Shown here: piece after piece, positions 1-11,158 of the stretch
How the letters are laid out: each line of letters opens with the position of its first letter
Numbering within the stretch: position 1 is the first letter of the stretch
From: Timema cristinae
Lineage: Eukaryota; Arthropoda; Insecta; Phasmatodea; Timematidae
Direction of reading: 5' to 3'
DNA length: 64,000 bases
Assembly: GCA_039000515.1 (NCBI GenBank)
Contig: JBCFYV010000001.1
Location: forward strand, 48,692,032-48,756,031
The notes under the pieces: generated by a model
Told to the model about the DNA's origin: nothing
Databases searched by the model: none
What the model saw: only the letters and a program-made list of their open reading frames with translations
Translations under genes and position numbers: made by a program

Positions 1-299
1 TTTTACAACGTTAATATACGATAAACTAGCTTGTTTATTATAGTTGTTATATGATAAACTAGCTTGTTTACCACAATTAATATACGATAAACTAGCTTTT
101 TTACCACAGTTAATATACGATAAACTAGCTTATTTACAATAATATACGATAAACTAGCTTGCTTACCACAATTAATATACGATGAACGATCTTGTTTATC
201 ACAGCTAATATAGGATAAACTAGCTTGCTTACCACAATTAATATACGATAAACTAGCTTGTTTATCATAATTAATATACGATAAACGAGCTTGTTTACC
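1..299. repeat. 33-bp tandem repeat array
   Basis: About nine head-to-tail copies of a 33-bp AT-rich unit built around ATAAACTAGCTTGTTTACCA, with copy-to-copy substitutions and some short copies. The array is already running at base 1, so its true left end is outside the window. No coding potential is visible. Confidence 0.9.
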
Positions 300-1091
300 T
301 AGCTTAAGCCTACTTACCTACAATGATCAACCTTAATAAATAAATATTACATATGTTAATGTTAATATGTGTATAATTTAAAAAAACTTTTCAATTAACA
401 GGAAATACTGCATACAGCATTAACTATTTGTAAACACATAAACAAAATTTTGAATTATTGACTTGAATATATTTTGAAGTTAAAATTATTGACCTGAATA
501 TATTTTGAGACACGATTCGGGCAAACCACTAAATGGATTTCAAAAGAAACTAAGAACAAGTGAACATGGGGTCCAACGTCTAGTTCCAACCAATTGATCT
601 AGAATTTTTTTAAACATGGTGTTGTTTATCATGTTGGTTTTTACTCTCTCTCTCTCTCCATAGCTAAAGAGATCTGGTATTTAGCTATCCTCCTATATTC
701 TTCCCACAAAAGTTATGAGGATTGTTAACTTATCAGACCAAAAGTAACAATGGGATCAGTTACTAGGACTAGTATTATCTTGTCTTGGCAGTTGAGGCTA
801 TGTGCGGTAGGAGGTACTGCAATCTGGTCGCTGCAGTTCTTGTATCGGCCGTCAGGGGCACGTCTTGTCCAACAGAGAAGGTTCTTTCTACCTTGATTAA
901 CCTCTATGGTTATGAGACGTGATTGGTTCTCCTGTCTCGCTCGTTCAACCTCAACAAGTTTTTATCGTGAAGGGACACGTGGTTAGCTGTGAGGGTTCTG
1001 TGTCGAGGGCTCACAGGACCTTATCATCCCTTATTGCCCTTATCGACAATTATATAAATTAATATTTTTAATTTTGTATTTCAATTCAACT
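300..1091. other. intergenic, nothing recognised
   Basis: AT-rich DNA with a somewhat GC-richer patch at about 740-1010. There is a short CT run near 645. I recognise no gene or repeat family here. Confidence 0.5.
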
Positions 1092-1334
1092 TGATTCGGT
1101 GGTCGCATGGTCTAAGGCATTACTCTCATAATAGAATAGTCTACTGTTGACACAGAGATTGGGGCTCGAATCTAGGGCAGGTCTACTGAAGGTGATAGTT
1201 TATAATTAATTTCCCACTACCTTTCCACCAAATCTCGGATACAATTGCTCTAAATTCAACCATCCTCATCTCTAGCACATTACCGTGATAAGTAAATATT
1301 GCGTATGATGGGTAGTAAGACGCGGTGCCTAAAC
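1092..1334 (+). mobile_element. SINE family B copy
   Basis: tRNA-derived SINE, called family B here. The head has an A-box-like stretch (GGTGGTCGCATGGTCTAAGG) and a B-box-like GGCTCGAATCTAGG. A middle segment reading TCTAAATTCAACC follows, then a tail with GGGTAGTAAGACGCGGTGC. The same layout recurs about ten times in the window. This is a moderately diverged, nearly full-length copy. Confidence 0.85.
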
Positions 1335-1402
1335 CAACTCAACAATTAGACCTACGTTCAACACTGAGCTCTAAGCTAAGACTGAATATACTAAATAGCA
1401 GT

Positions 1403-1560
1403 CGGACACCTTAGCTTAATCGTTAGTGTGTCCACCTACTTAGTTAGAGTCTTGGGTTCAATTCTCAGCCATTCCGAAAAAAAAAAAAAGTTAAATTGGG
1501 GCTCCCCGTTTCACAGTGATGAATTAACGGCCCGGGGTTGGATGTTGTGTCTGTTATAAA
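1403..1560 (+). mobile_element. SINE family C copy
   Basis: tRNA-like head (GACACCTTAGCTTAATCGTT, then TGGGTTCAATTCTCAG as B box) followed by a poly-A interruption. A body reading CACAGTGATGAATTAACGG and TTGTGTCTGTT follows. The body recurs at 12.3 and 16.9 kb, and the head recurs inverted at 58.3 kb. Its tail differs from families A and B. Confidence 0.8.
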
Positions 1561-1835
1561 TGGATGTTATTTTATAAATCATGTGCTTATATAACCGTTG
1601 GCTGAATGAGTGAAGGTTACATTTCTTAAATACAATTTAAAATTATTTAATACCTCTAAATTCGAGGAATGGGGGGTTTGTAAGGCTGTACCCAGTGGCG
1701 TGTTGTGGCTTGTTACAAGGCTAATCACAGCTTTTTTTAAAGAGTGGTTGTAAATAATTTTCATCACTCACCAGAACACTCATTGGTCAGATATAAAGAT
1801 TCACATATGAGGTATGTAGCGCAGAGTCAATGTAT

Positions 1836-2523
1836 GATTAGTCAAATGAGGACCTAATTGGTGCTAATATATCATAAGTACCGTGCATTGTTAGTCAAAT
1901 GAGGACCTAATTGGTGCTAATATATCATAAGTACCGTGCATTGTTAGTCAAATGAGGACCTAATTGGTGCTAATATATCATAAGTACCGTGCATTGTTAG
2001 TCAAATGAGGACCAAATTGGAGTGAGCATATCATAAGTACCGTGCATTGTTAGTCAAATGAGGACCAATTGGAGTGAGCATATCATAGTACCGTGCATTG
2101 TTAGTCAAATGAGGACCTAATTGGTGCTAATATATCATAAGTACCGTGCATTGTTAGTCAAATGAGGACCAAATTGGAGTGAGCATATCATAAGCACCGT
2201 GCATTGTTAGTCAAATGAGGACCTAATTGGTGCTAATATATCATAAGTAACCGTGCATTGTTAGTCAAATGAGGACCTAATTGGTGCTAATATATCATAA
2301 GTACCGTGCATTGTTAGTCAAATGAGGACCTAATTGGTGCTAATATATCATAAGTACCGTGCATTGTTAGTCAAATGAGGACCTAATTGGTGCTAAATAT
2401 ATCATAAGTACGTGCATTGTTAGTCAAATGAGGACCTAATTGGAGTGAGTATATCATAAGTACCGTGCATTGTTAGTCAAATGGGGACCCAAATTGGAGT
2501 GAGCATATCATAAGCACCGTGCT
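1836..2523. repeat. 53-bp tandem repeat with two unit variants
   Basis: Thirteen head-to-tail copies of a 53-bp unit starting GTTAGTCAAATGAGGACC and ending CATAAGTACCGTGCATT. Two variants are mixed: type a has CTAATTGGTGCTAATATATC and type b has AATTGGAGTGAGCATATC. The order is roughly a a a b b a b a a a a b b, with one hybrid near 2430. Copies differ by single substitutions and 1-bp indels, so the expansion looks recent. Confidence 0.95.
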
Positions 2524-2979
2524 TTCTTAAGACGCTCCGACTTCTTAGAAAGCTCCTCATGCCATGCCACTAATTAAATTCTTGGCAATGATCCAATTAA
2601 CCAGGGGACTATATTTATAGCAGAAACGCATTTCCGATCAAAAAGAGGAAGGGCCTCAAGGCCAAACATTTTAATACAGTAGTTATCTTTAATGCCACCT
2701 CTTAGGGCTTAAGAAAGTTGTATTTATATTAAGTGTACCAGCATTTGCCATGAGAGTAGTGCGTTTGACATCCAGCCACCGAAGTGAGTAACATACGAGT
2801 AATAAAGTGTGTACATGGTTCATATTGGGAACTGCCAGCAGTTTACGTTGAATGAATTACTTTTTTAGTGTACTTTGTTTGCAAAAATTATGTTGTACAA
2901 TGGCGTGAGGGGAAATTTTAAATGGTTACGTAAATACATCCTAAATTATGTTCTCATCACGAAGTGAACTGGTTCCAAA

Positions 2980-3051
<72 letters not shown>
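2980..3051. repeat. (TA)n microsatellite
   Basis: About 36 uninterrupted TA dinucleotides. Confidence 0.98.
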
Positions 3052-3054
<3 letters not shown>

Positions 3055-3059
3055 TCTAA

Positions 3060-3450
3060 TTGGTCTTATAAGTACAGGGTGGGCGAGACAATATCACAGG
3101 AAAATATATAGTTCTAAAAACTAGGAACAGGGTGGGCGAGACAATATCAAGGAAAATCTATAGTTCTAACAAACTAGGAACAGGTGGGCGACACATATCA
3201 CAAAAATATGTAGTTCTAACAAACTAGGAACAGGGTGGCGACACCATATCACAGAAAATATATAGTCTAACAACTAGGAACAGGGTGGCGACACCATTCA
3301 CAGAAATATATAGTTCTAACAACTAGGAACAGGGTGGGCGACACATATCACAGGAAAATATTATTCTAACAAACTAGGAACAGATGGGCGACCCTATCAC
3401 AGGAAATCTATAGTCTTAACAAACTAGTCTTAACAAACTAGACCATATCA
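3060..3450. repeat. about 54-bp tandem repeat array
   Basis: Seven or so copies of a unit containing AACTAGGAACAGGGTGGGCG and ATATCACAGGAAAATATATA. Unit length is unstable, with many 1-3 bp deletions. The array starts directly after the TA microsatellite. Confidence 0.9.
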
Positions 3451-4027
3451 CAGGAACGCCTACAGTTTTAACCTCACCATGGTAATACTCGACTGGTTAA
3501 AGCTAATTTTTAAAAGAAGATAGCCCAAAATGTATTAAGACATTGAAATTGAAGATCTAATATGTGTCCTAAATTTGGTTAAAATTTTTTAATCAACATG
3601 GAAACGAAAGTTTTGAAGCTTCAAACCCAATAAAACAATCTTCAATGACATTAAAACTGACTATTGTGAATAAAATGAGGAATAACCTCGTTAGATTGAG
3701 GTAAGCTTGATCTAAATTTTTCTAAATATTAAATATAATCTTTGAATTGCAACATTTACCATGAAACGTTATTTAAAAAATGAACTCATACTTTTTTTTA
3801 AACCTTAGGGTTCAAGATTTTTAATTATATTGAAGCAAATTTTAAAATAACAAATCACTTCTTAAATAACACGGGATTTTCTGACCTATGCAACGGCACT
3901 CAGTAGGCCACTTTCTTTTGTTTCAAAATTTATAAAATATAGATTTAGAAACACCTAGGATAAATGCTATAAATGTATCCTATTGCACAAGGAAGAGGTG
4001 ACATAATATCTTAATATAGTAATATTA
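3451..4027. other. intergenic, nothing recognised
   Basis: AT-rich sequence with frequent short A and T runs, no reading frame of note and no repeat family that I recognise. Confidence 0.5.
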
Positions 4028-4343
4028 TGGGTGACCTGGTGGTCTAGGGGTAAGGTGTGAAACTTCTGTGCTGGGGTCCGGGGTTCAATCCTCGGTCCTG
4101 GCATAGATTTATCTGATTATCAAACCCTTCCTTCATCTCTGATAAGACGTGTATTAATCACAACTTGTAAATGTGTGGAATGCCAGGCCCCACCGTGGTT
4201 CGGATTCCACGTTAAACTGTAGGTCCTCCATTATCTCACAATCACCCTACCATTACGCATTAGCGTAAGTGCGTATAACCCGAACGGGTAGTATGACGCG
4301 TGCTAATAATAATAATATAATAATAATAATAATATAATAATAA
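4028..4343 (+). mobile_element. SINE family A, full length
   Basis: Full-length copy of the commonest SINE in the window. The tRNA-like head has A box GGTGACCTGGTGGTCTAGGG and B box GGGTTCAATCCTCGG. The body contains AATGCCAGGCC and GTGGTTCGGATTCCACG. The tail has TAACCCGAACGGGTAGTA and a terminal (TAA)n run with interruptions. Internal changes in the head suggest an older copy. I could not define a target-site duplication. Confidence 0.92.
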
Positions 4344-5446
4344 ATATCGACGCACCTCATTTAATTTGTAAGTTTCTTCAATCAATTTTTTTAATGCACT
4401 CCCCCTCCCCAATCAGTATAAAACTAGAGAAATATTTTTCTTATTCAAACTATTAACATTTTAAACAATTGTGTGCATTGCAATTAACTTGTTCAACATT
4501 TTCCCCGTCCCTCTGGTTTCCGACAAGGCCACATGGCATCAAATTCGAGCTAAAGAGTGTTGGTTGGCTCTCATTATCATCAGCTGTTTACTGCACGAGC
4601 TAATTGCCGATACTGGACGTACAGCGAGCCAAGCGACATTTCAAAATTGACAGATAAAGATACATTCGATAGGAAAATACAGCATCTTTTTTTTACATCT
4701 CATATTACTTTAATATGTACGGTGTATTTGCACGTAATAGCTCTAAAAGGGTAGGGGTGAAAAAAGTAGAATTTAGAAGGTATTTAACCGTATATGTATG
4801 GAAAAAGATTGGAAAACCATAGAACATGATTAAATCCTTGCCTTCGTACAGACATTCTTTCATTAAAATAATCATTTTGAAAAAAAAAAAACTTAAGTAC
4901 ACCGAACTAGGATTTTAATAGTTAACTTCCCGTCATTAGCAAACAAGATTAGATGAGCTTGAAGTTTAGTTCGAATTTCTCTCGATACGGGCCCAAGCTA
5001 AAGAAACAATATTTCTTTCTTTTTTTAACAAAACAAACTTACAGTGTGTTTGTTTAGTTCAAGCCATATATGTTTTATTTAATTTGGATTCATTAAGTAC
5101 AAAACGGAACCATTTACAACAAGACTTAATAGCTGAAAGGCCTTTAATATACCTATAAACTTATCGTTTTACAAGATTTTTTTTAGATTATTTATTGTAG
5201 CATTGTAGTGCAGCTTTTGCAGAACCGTCTAGATAATGTTATTTACATGTGTAATAGGACTACATCACAAAGCTTGTAGACATGTAAATGCACAATATCA
5301 TGCCAGGTTTATTCAACTTGATTTAATTAAAAAATAACTATTATTGAAACGTTAGTTCTTGTTGGGATTTAGATAAATATAAAACAAGTTAGATTTAAAT
5401 ATAAATTGTAAATGTCATAGCAAATTGTTTGCTGAATTTATCTTTT
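4344..5446. other. intergenic, nothing recognised
   Basis: AT-rich, with homopolymer A and T runs at about 4690, 4880 and 5015. No supported gene or repeat family. Confidence 0.5.
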
Positions 5447-5588
5447 ATTATTATTATTATTAGCACGCGTCTTACTACCGTTCGGGTATACGCACTTACT
5501 AATGTGTAATGGTAGGTGATTGTGAGATGAAATGAAGGACTCAGTTTTACTGGAATCCAACCACGTTGGAGACCTGGCATTCCTAATT
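5447..5588 (-). mobile_element. SINE family A, 5'-truncated
   Basis: Reverse-strand 3' half of a family A SINE. It has a (TTA)n tail at the left, then the CCGTTCGGGT tail core, then body sequence up to the GCCAGGTCTC-like segment. The tRNA-like head is absent, as expected for a 5'-truncated reverse-transcribed insertion. Confidence 0.85.
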
Positions 5589-6229
5589 TACTTTTATTTG
5601 TTATAATGTGCAACTGTGAAACATATGTTATTAGTGCACTCTTTATAATAAACTAAATTATATACCTTTAACTTACTCTTTAAAATGTCGGTTATATTGT
5701 TTTACTGATCTAGTCCCTGGAAATGAATCAACGCTACCCTTGCTAATGAAGTATTGATAGAGTTTTGATGACAAAATGTGATTATTGGTCGATACCTCTA
5801 TGCACACATCCTGTATAATAGTGCACTTTGCATGCAGGGGAACTCAATTACAAGTGCATCTGATGCAACTTGTTTGCCTGTACACGTTAATTCACTTTTA
5901 GGTTTGCCTATCCCATCCCAAACCCTAGCATCCATTTCATTTACAATGCAGGTTCTAGTTTCAATATAGAGCAGGTTTACCATTTAGGGTAAATAAACAC
6001 CGATTGGTCAATATATGTATACATAAAACAAGTACAATATTGTGAAACTCAAATGTTTTGTTTGGTAATTATTGCAATGTAAATATGTGTGAAAACCATC
6101 TCATTGCATATTCATTGTATTAAATCTAAGATCTTTATTAAAAAAATATATAACAATATTTATTTTACATTGCATTCTGGATGTATGAATTTAAGTACAC
6201 AATCGGGGTAAAAATGAGATAGCTTCAAT

Positions 6230-7515
6230 TTACCCACCTCGGCGGCTACGTGGTCTATTTGATTGATTTCCTTGGTACATCAATGCTGAAGGGTTCTGGA
6301 TGCTGTGATAAATAGGCTCGTAATGTCTCTGACCTAATCCTTGATATTCGGTCTGTGTAAGGTTGAATGGGTAGCCACTTACTGATAAATACTTATATAG
6401 GGTTGACTGAGGTGGAATAACTTCAGAAAGGGTAGTGTGAGTTGGGGTAACCTGAGGAGGTGCTGGGTTTTGTCCTTGAGATTGGCTGATAGTTCTCATT
6501 CTGCATCAGTGTCTAATTGAAAGCTCTGTCACCCCCCCCCCCCCCTTCTTTGTGGACCAAACGTGTCAGGATGGTTGGCGGGTAAGGATAGGGACAGTGG
6601 AAAATATATGTGTGGGTTTGTAATTTATAGACGGCTTTGGTTTTTAGGGCTTAATATAGCACTACTAGCTACTACAAAATGTGCTGTTATAATAAGTTTA
6701 CAAAAAATATATAAAGACTATAATTAGGAGCTCACGACCAAACTGGTTTGGTAAGACCGATGGCCTGACTGACACACTAGGTGAGCCTACACAGATACAA
6801 ACTAAAATACCTCCTTGGCCACGACGGTTGCCCTCCGGCCCAAGTATCCGATGACCCAGTATTCTATCTTGCTCAGCCCCACAAACGGGCAGAGTGACCC
6901 TTAGTATAGATGTTATTTTGTCAGCCCAGAATGCTCTAAAACAGAATGATATATACTAAAAATTGGCCAGGTTGTCAAGAACAAAGTTGACACACTGTTT
7001 TGAGCTGTCAGCACTTTAGTCCTATTGTTTACTAACTAATCAAAACAAACTAACTAGACCAGTTCTGTCACTTGCAACTTTCAGCACTTATAATGTTAAC
7101 TCAAACAAACACCCCAAATTAGGGCAAGATGATTACTGATCTTTATTTTTGTTTCAACATGCAGTGTATATGGAAGACTCCTAACAGTCAGTTCTATGTA
7201 CTAAAAAGAATTGGTTAGTTGGTCTTCAGGCTGCTTTGGGGCTTTGTTTTCCAAATATTACTGCAATATATGAGAAGCACGGACAGAAGTGCTTTATTGT
7301 GTTTTTTCATTCATTACAGGCTTATTTCTGACTAAATTACTAGACACACTTCCTCTTCGTTGGATTGTACAGATAGAACTGGGGATGATACTGAGGGACG
7401 TAATCCCTCCCAGATACAGATTCATGATATTAAAATTGGTTATCTTCATCCTCAAAATCATAGGTCTCTGATCGGTCATTAAGATTGCTTGGTTGTGATC
7501 GTTCTTCAAAACAGG
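6230..7515 (-). pseudogene. candidate second gene of the Harbinger-type element, decayed
   Basis: Two coding-like stretches lie on the minus strand. The first (about 7493 down to 7335) begins after a good acceptor (pyrimidine tract then GAAG at 7495) and reads NERSQPSNLNDRSETYDFED, then passes one in-frame stop. The second (6499 down to 6230) is 89 codons, rich in Gln, Pro, Ser and Tyr, and ends NRPRSRRGG followed by a stop. Neither matches a domain I can name. The position, divergent from the DDE nuclease at 7.8-8.9 kb, fits PIF/Harbinger elements, which usually carry a second DNA-binding (Myb/SANT-like) gene. That link is inference from location only; the two stretches could be unrelated to each other. 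Confidence 0.35.
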
Positions 7516-7799
7516 GAAGAAGAAATGTTATATGTGTCTAGTACCTCCATGGCTTCAATTTATTTCTTGCTTGTCTAATGGTAGTTTTCCTTTTCCTTAA
7601 GTTTCACCTAAAGCCATCCCTCAATGAAAACAACTTTTCTCTTCACCTGAAAGGAAAACATGTCCTGATAACATTTGCAAACACTTTAGTTATCGTAATA
7701 AAATCAAATGGGTAGTAAATAAGCACAAAAACTTTTAATATATACATACATGTGTGTGTATGTGTACAAATAATATTATTATAGAATTACCTATTATTT

Positions 7800-8926
7800 T
7801 CTTATTTATTTTAGGTTTCTTGCAACTGGATACAGCTTCAAAACAATACCTTTCAGCTATCGGATGGGGAGTCAACTCTAAGAAAGATAGTATACTATAC
7901 ATGCAAAGGTATATGGCAGGAATTCATTACAAAGGTAATGCCCGTACCCCCAAAAAAAGTACAGTGGAAAAAAAATTGAAAAAGGTTTCAAAACCCAGTA
8001 GAACTATCCCAACTGCACACATTCATGCGGTCTTGATGGAATTAGTGGAGGCTGATTACAAGTGTACCAGTATTAGTGTAGGTTGCTATGGAAAATATAG
8101 TGGTGTAGAACTTTTCACAAAATCTAAGCTTGGAAGAAGCTGGTATCCGGTCATTTGAATCTCCCTGATACAACCCCCTACCAGCTCTTACTGAGACTGT
8201 ACCAAATATCATTTTGGAGAAAAAGGTTCCCTCCTCTAAGATTTCCTCATGAGCTCTTACCCGCGGAAGCAGCTCAAGTATTCCTTGGTGAAAGAGGTGT
8301 ACAATTCGTGATGGTAGGGTTAGGAGATTCGTGGACAATTATTTTGGTATTCTGGCCAAAAGATTCCAACTACATCAAAGAATGCTACAGAGTTCGCCAA
8401 AGTACATGGACATGGTGGTAAGTGCTACATGCTGTCTCCACAACTTTTTGAGCAATGATATTTGTCACTGGACACCAGAGGAGGAGAGCAGCCCAACGAA
8501 CATGGTAGGTCTACAAAACATTAATAGACTTGGTGGGAATCAGAGCTATGTGACAATCAGAGACATGGTTCAAAGACTATTTCACGTCCGAGAATGGTGA
8601 TGTACCATAGCTATGGATGACCAATCAGAGACACATGTTCAAAGACTATTTCACGTCCGAGAATGGTGCTGTACCATAGCTATGACAATCAGAGACTTGT
8701 TCAAAGATATTTCACGTCCGAGAATGGTGATGTACCATAGCTATGACAATCAGAGACTTGTTCAAAGACTATTTCTCGTCCGAGAATGGTGCTGTACCAT
8801 AGCTATGACAATCAGAGTCTTGTTCAAAGACTATTTCACGTCCGAGAATGGTGCTGTACCATAGCTATGACAATCAGAGACTTGTTCAAAGACTATTTCA
8901 CGTCCGAGAATGGTGCTGTACCATAG
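7800..8926 (+). pseudogene. PIF/Harbinger-type DDE nuclease, broken
   Basis: Remnant of a Harbinger-family transposase (DDE_4-like nuclease). Three frames must be joined. Up to about 8148: HAVLMELVEADYKCTSISVG then GKYSGVELFTKSKLG. From about 8149: GHLNLPDTTP and RFPPLRFPHELLP. From about 8309: RRFVDNYFGILAKRF and VVSATCCLHNFL. These match the family's order of conserved blocks. Two catalytic positions look lost: the Asp expected after GKYS is missing, and the Glu of the VEN.FGILA block reads Asp. At least two frameshifts plus the amplified tail make it non-functional. The 5' boundary is uncertain because the sequence upstream of about 8000 is poorly conserved. I could not find element termini or a target duplication. 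Confidence 0.8.
8552..8926 (+). repeat. 62-bp tandem repeat made from the transposase C-terminus
   Basis: Six copies of a 62-bp unit (ACAATCAGAGACTTGTTCAA...CCATAGCTATG). In one frame each unit encodes MTIRDLFKDYFTSENGAVP, the conserved C-terminal block of the Harbinger nuclease, followed by TAG. Because 62 is not a multiple of three, the frame changes with each copy. The last copy runs into CAAATGGAAATAG, the probable original end of the gene. Confidence 0.9.
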
Positions 8927-9081
8927 CAAATGGAAATAGTGAGAAGAGATTGCCATGGCTAAAAGTACTATCTTAAATAAATACTTTATACTTCAATTAA
9001 TATCCTCATTTCATATTTTTTAGGTATTTAGTAATATATTTGTATGTTATTGTAAAACAGGAATGACATGAATGGTCACGA

Positions 9082-9165
9082 CACACACACAAACACACAC
9101 ACATATATACAAACACATACATATACACAAACACACACATACACACACACACACACACACTCAAA
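9082..9165. repeat. (CA)n microsatellite, interrupted
   Basis: ACACAC runs interspersed with ATATAC and AAAC interruptions. Confidence 0.95.
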
Positions 9166-9174
9166 CAAATTATA

Positions 9175-9463
9175 TTATTATTATCACCACGTATTACTAA
9201 CCGTTCGGGTTATACTTATTTACGCTAATGTGTAATGTTAGGGTGATTGTGAGATGAAATGGAGGATCTACATTCTAGTGTGGGATCCGAACCAAGGTGG
9301 AGGCCTGGCATTCCACACATTCACAAGTTGTAATTAATACACGTCTTGTCCGAGGTGAAGGAAGGGTTTGGTAATCAGATATACCTGTGCCAGGACCGAG
9401 GATTGAACCCCGGATCCCCAACACAGAAATCTGACACCTTACCCCTAGACCACCAGGTCAACA
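9175..9463 (-). mobile_element. SINE family A, full length, reverse
   Basis: Starts with a short (TTA)n, then the CCGTTCGGGTTATAC tail core, body (GAGGCCTGGCATTCC) and tRNA-like head ending CCCTAGACCACCAGGTCA. About 15 percent diverged from other copies by eye, with a small internal insertion (TAATTAATACACG) also seen in the copy at 4.0 kb. The two copies therefore share a subfamily. Confidence 0.9.
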
Positions 9464-9837
9464 ACAAATTCTAAAGCAATTTAAACCTAAAAATAGATAT
9501 ATACAAAAAATAATTTTTTACTGTTTTGGCGTGACCTAACCTTTTTCCCTTCCAAATTTTGCTCAGTGATTTCCTACCAAAAATTATTCCTCCTCTCTTG
9601 GTCATGGTATAATGGATGACCCATATCCCAGATCTCTGGGTATTTTTGATCCAAAACAATAAGTCTTTCCTCATTCATAGTGAAGCGATTCACAAAAACC
9701 TATATCAGAACTGAGGACATGTTACACTGGAGAATATAATACAATTGATCTGTTGACAAGTCACCTCAACATGAACTACATCGTGTTTGTCCCCAACGTG
9801 AGTAGACCCAAGGAGACGAATGAATTGTATCCATTTC

Positions 9838-10100
9838 TACATTTCTTAAACAAGCACCACAAATAAAAAGTCTGATTTGTATCAAATTTCATAATATCTA
9901 CAAAATCCTGAATTGTATATATTCTGAATGGTCTCAATTCAGACAGTTTTCAATTAAACGATTTTAACAAAAATCCTGATTTGTATCCACTGTAATTATT
10001 TGCTTTATATCCACAATATTCTGAACTGTATCCATTCTGAATGGTCTCCATTCAGACATTTTCTTAAACAACCACCACAAATAAAAAATCTGATTTGTAT
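9838..10100. repeat. imperfect tandem repeat, about 218-bp period
   Basis: TTTCTTAAACAAGCACCACA followed by CTGATTTGTATC at 9841 recurs at 10059. Shorter internal echoes read CTGAATGGTCTCNATTCAGA, itself a small palindrome. This array abuts and merges with the left arm of the fold-back element. Confidence 0.75.
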
Positions 10101-10929
10101 CCATTCTCATATTATCCACAAAATCCTGAATCATATCCATTCTGATTTGTATCAATTTATATGCGGTGCCACTTGTCTGATAGATGGCAGCAGCAGATAC
10201 TTTCCTTAACTCATTCCGTGCTTACTAGGGAGCAGTACTATCTCCATTTTAATATAAAAAGGTATATTTGTTAACTTATCGTCTTATTACTTTAAAATCT
10301 AAACATGGATTTTAAATTATTAGACTTATTTTTATAAACATTACATAATATACCTGTGTATAAGGTGCTTGTTTTGTACACAAGGATATATATATATATT
10401 TATATATAAATAGGCCTAGTATCATCTTGTAAGTGAACCTGTATTTAAATACTATATTATGAGTTTATGACAAATTGACGGCACTAACTACTTTAACAAC
10501 GCCATTTTATTGAACTTTGGTACACGCAAAACTATCACCCACTCTAAGCAAAGGGCATGGCAATAAAGAAACAATATTTTTGTAATTGTATGCTTTTAAT
10601 CTTCATAGATTTGTGTTAAAGTGTAATATCCTATTATCTACAGATATATTCATCAGTTTATAATATATGGCTACCTGGGCTGAGGAGAGATTAAGAAATC
10701 TTATTTATAGGCTATCATACTCAACTTGAACACAACCTTTCAGGCGTCAACACATTTTCATGAAATTTAGGGATTCAAAAATATTATATTTTTCAAACTA
10801 TTCAAAATATTAATTTATTTTAGAAAATGCTTCCCCATGTACCAATTTAAACTAGATCATAATTATTTTAAAAAATCAATCATATGTAAAGTACCCTTAT
10901 ATAATTCTTTTAAAAGAAACACGAATAAG

Positions 10930-10987
<58 letters not shown>

Positions 10988-11158
10988 ATCATAGGGATAG
11001 TGCTGCTCTCTAGTAAGCACAGGATGAATTAAGGAGAGTCTATGCTGCTGCCCTCTATCCCTCTATCAGACAAGTGGCACCGCGAAATTAAATAGATACA
11101 AATCAGAATGGATACAATTCAGTATTTTGTGGATATTATGAGAATGGATACAATCCAG
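10090..11158. mobile_element. fold-back element with long inverted arms
   Basis: The left arm (10090-10245) and right arm (10994-11158) are reverse complements over about 156-165 bp. Shared blocks include CTGATTTGTATC, GGTGCCACTTGTCTGATAGA, GCAGCAGCA and GTGCTTACTAG. The right arm has a 9-bp insertion and scattered substitutions. The 748-bp loop has no coding capacity and carries a TA microsatellite. Left of the arm, related sequence continues as tandem repeats. The architecture resembles fold-back or MITE-like DNA elements, but no target duplication is visible. Confidence 0.8.
10932..10983. repeat. (TA)n microsatellite
   Basis: About 26 TA units just inside the right arm of the fold-back element. 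Confidence 0.97.

Noticed and set aside
1..2523. Direct repeats with regular spacing considered as a CRISPR array
   Set aside because: The units are contiguous tandem repeats with no unique spacers, in a eukaryotic context.
5798..5983. 61-codon minus-strand frame with fairly protein-like composition
   Set aside because: No domain, no clear splice sites and no second copy. It could be a downstream part of the decayed minus-strand gene at 6.2-7.5 kb, but nothing links them.
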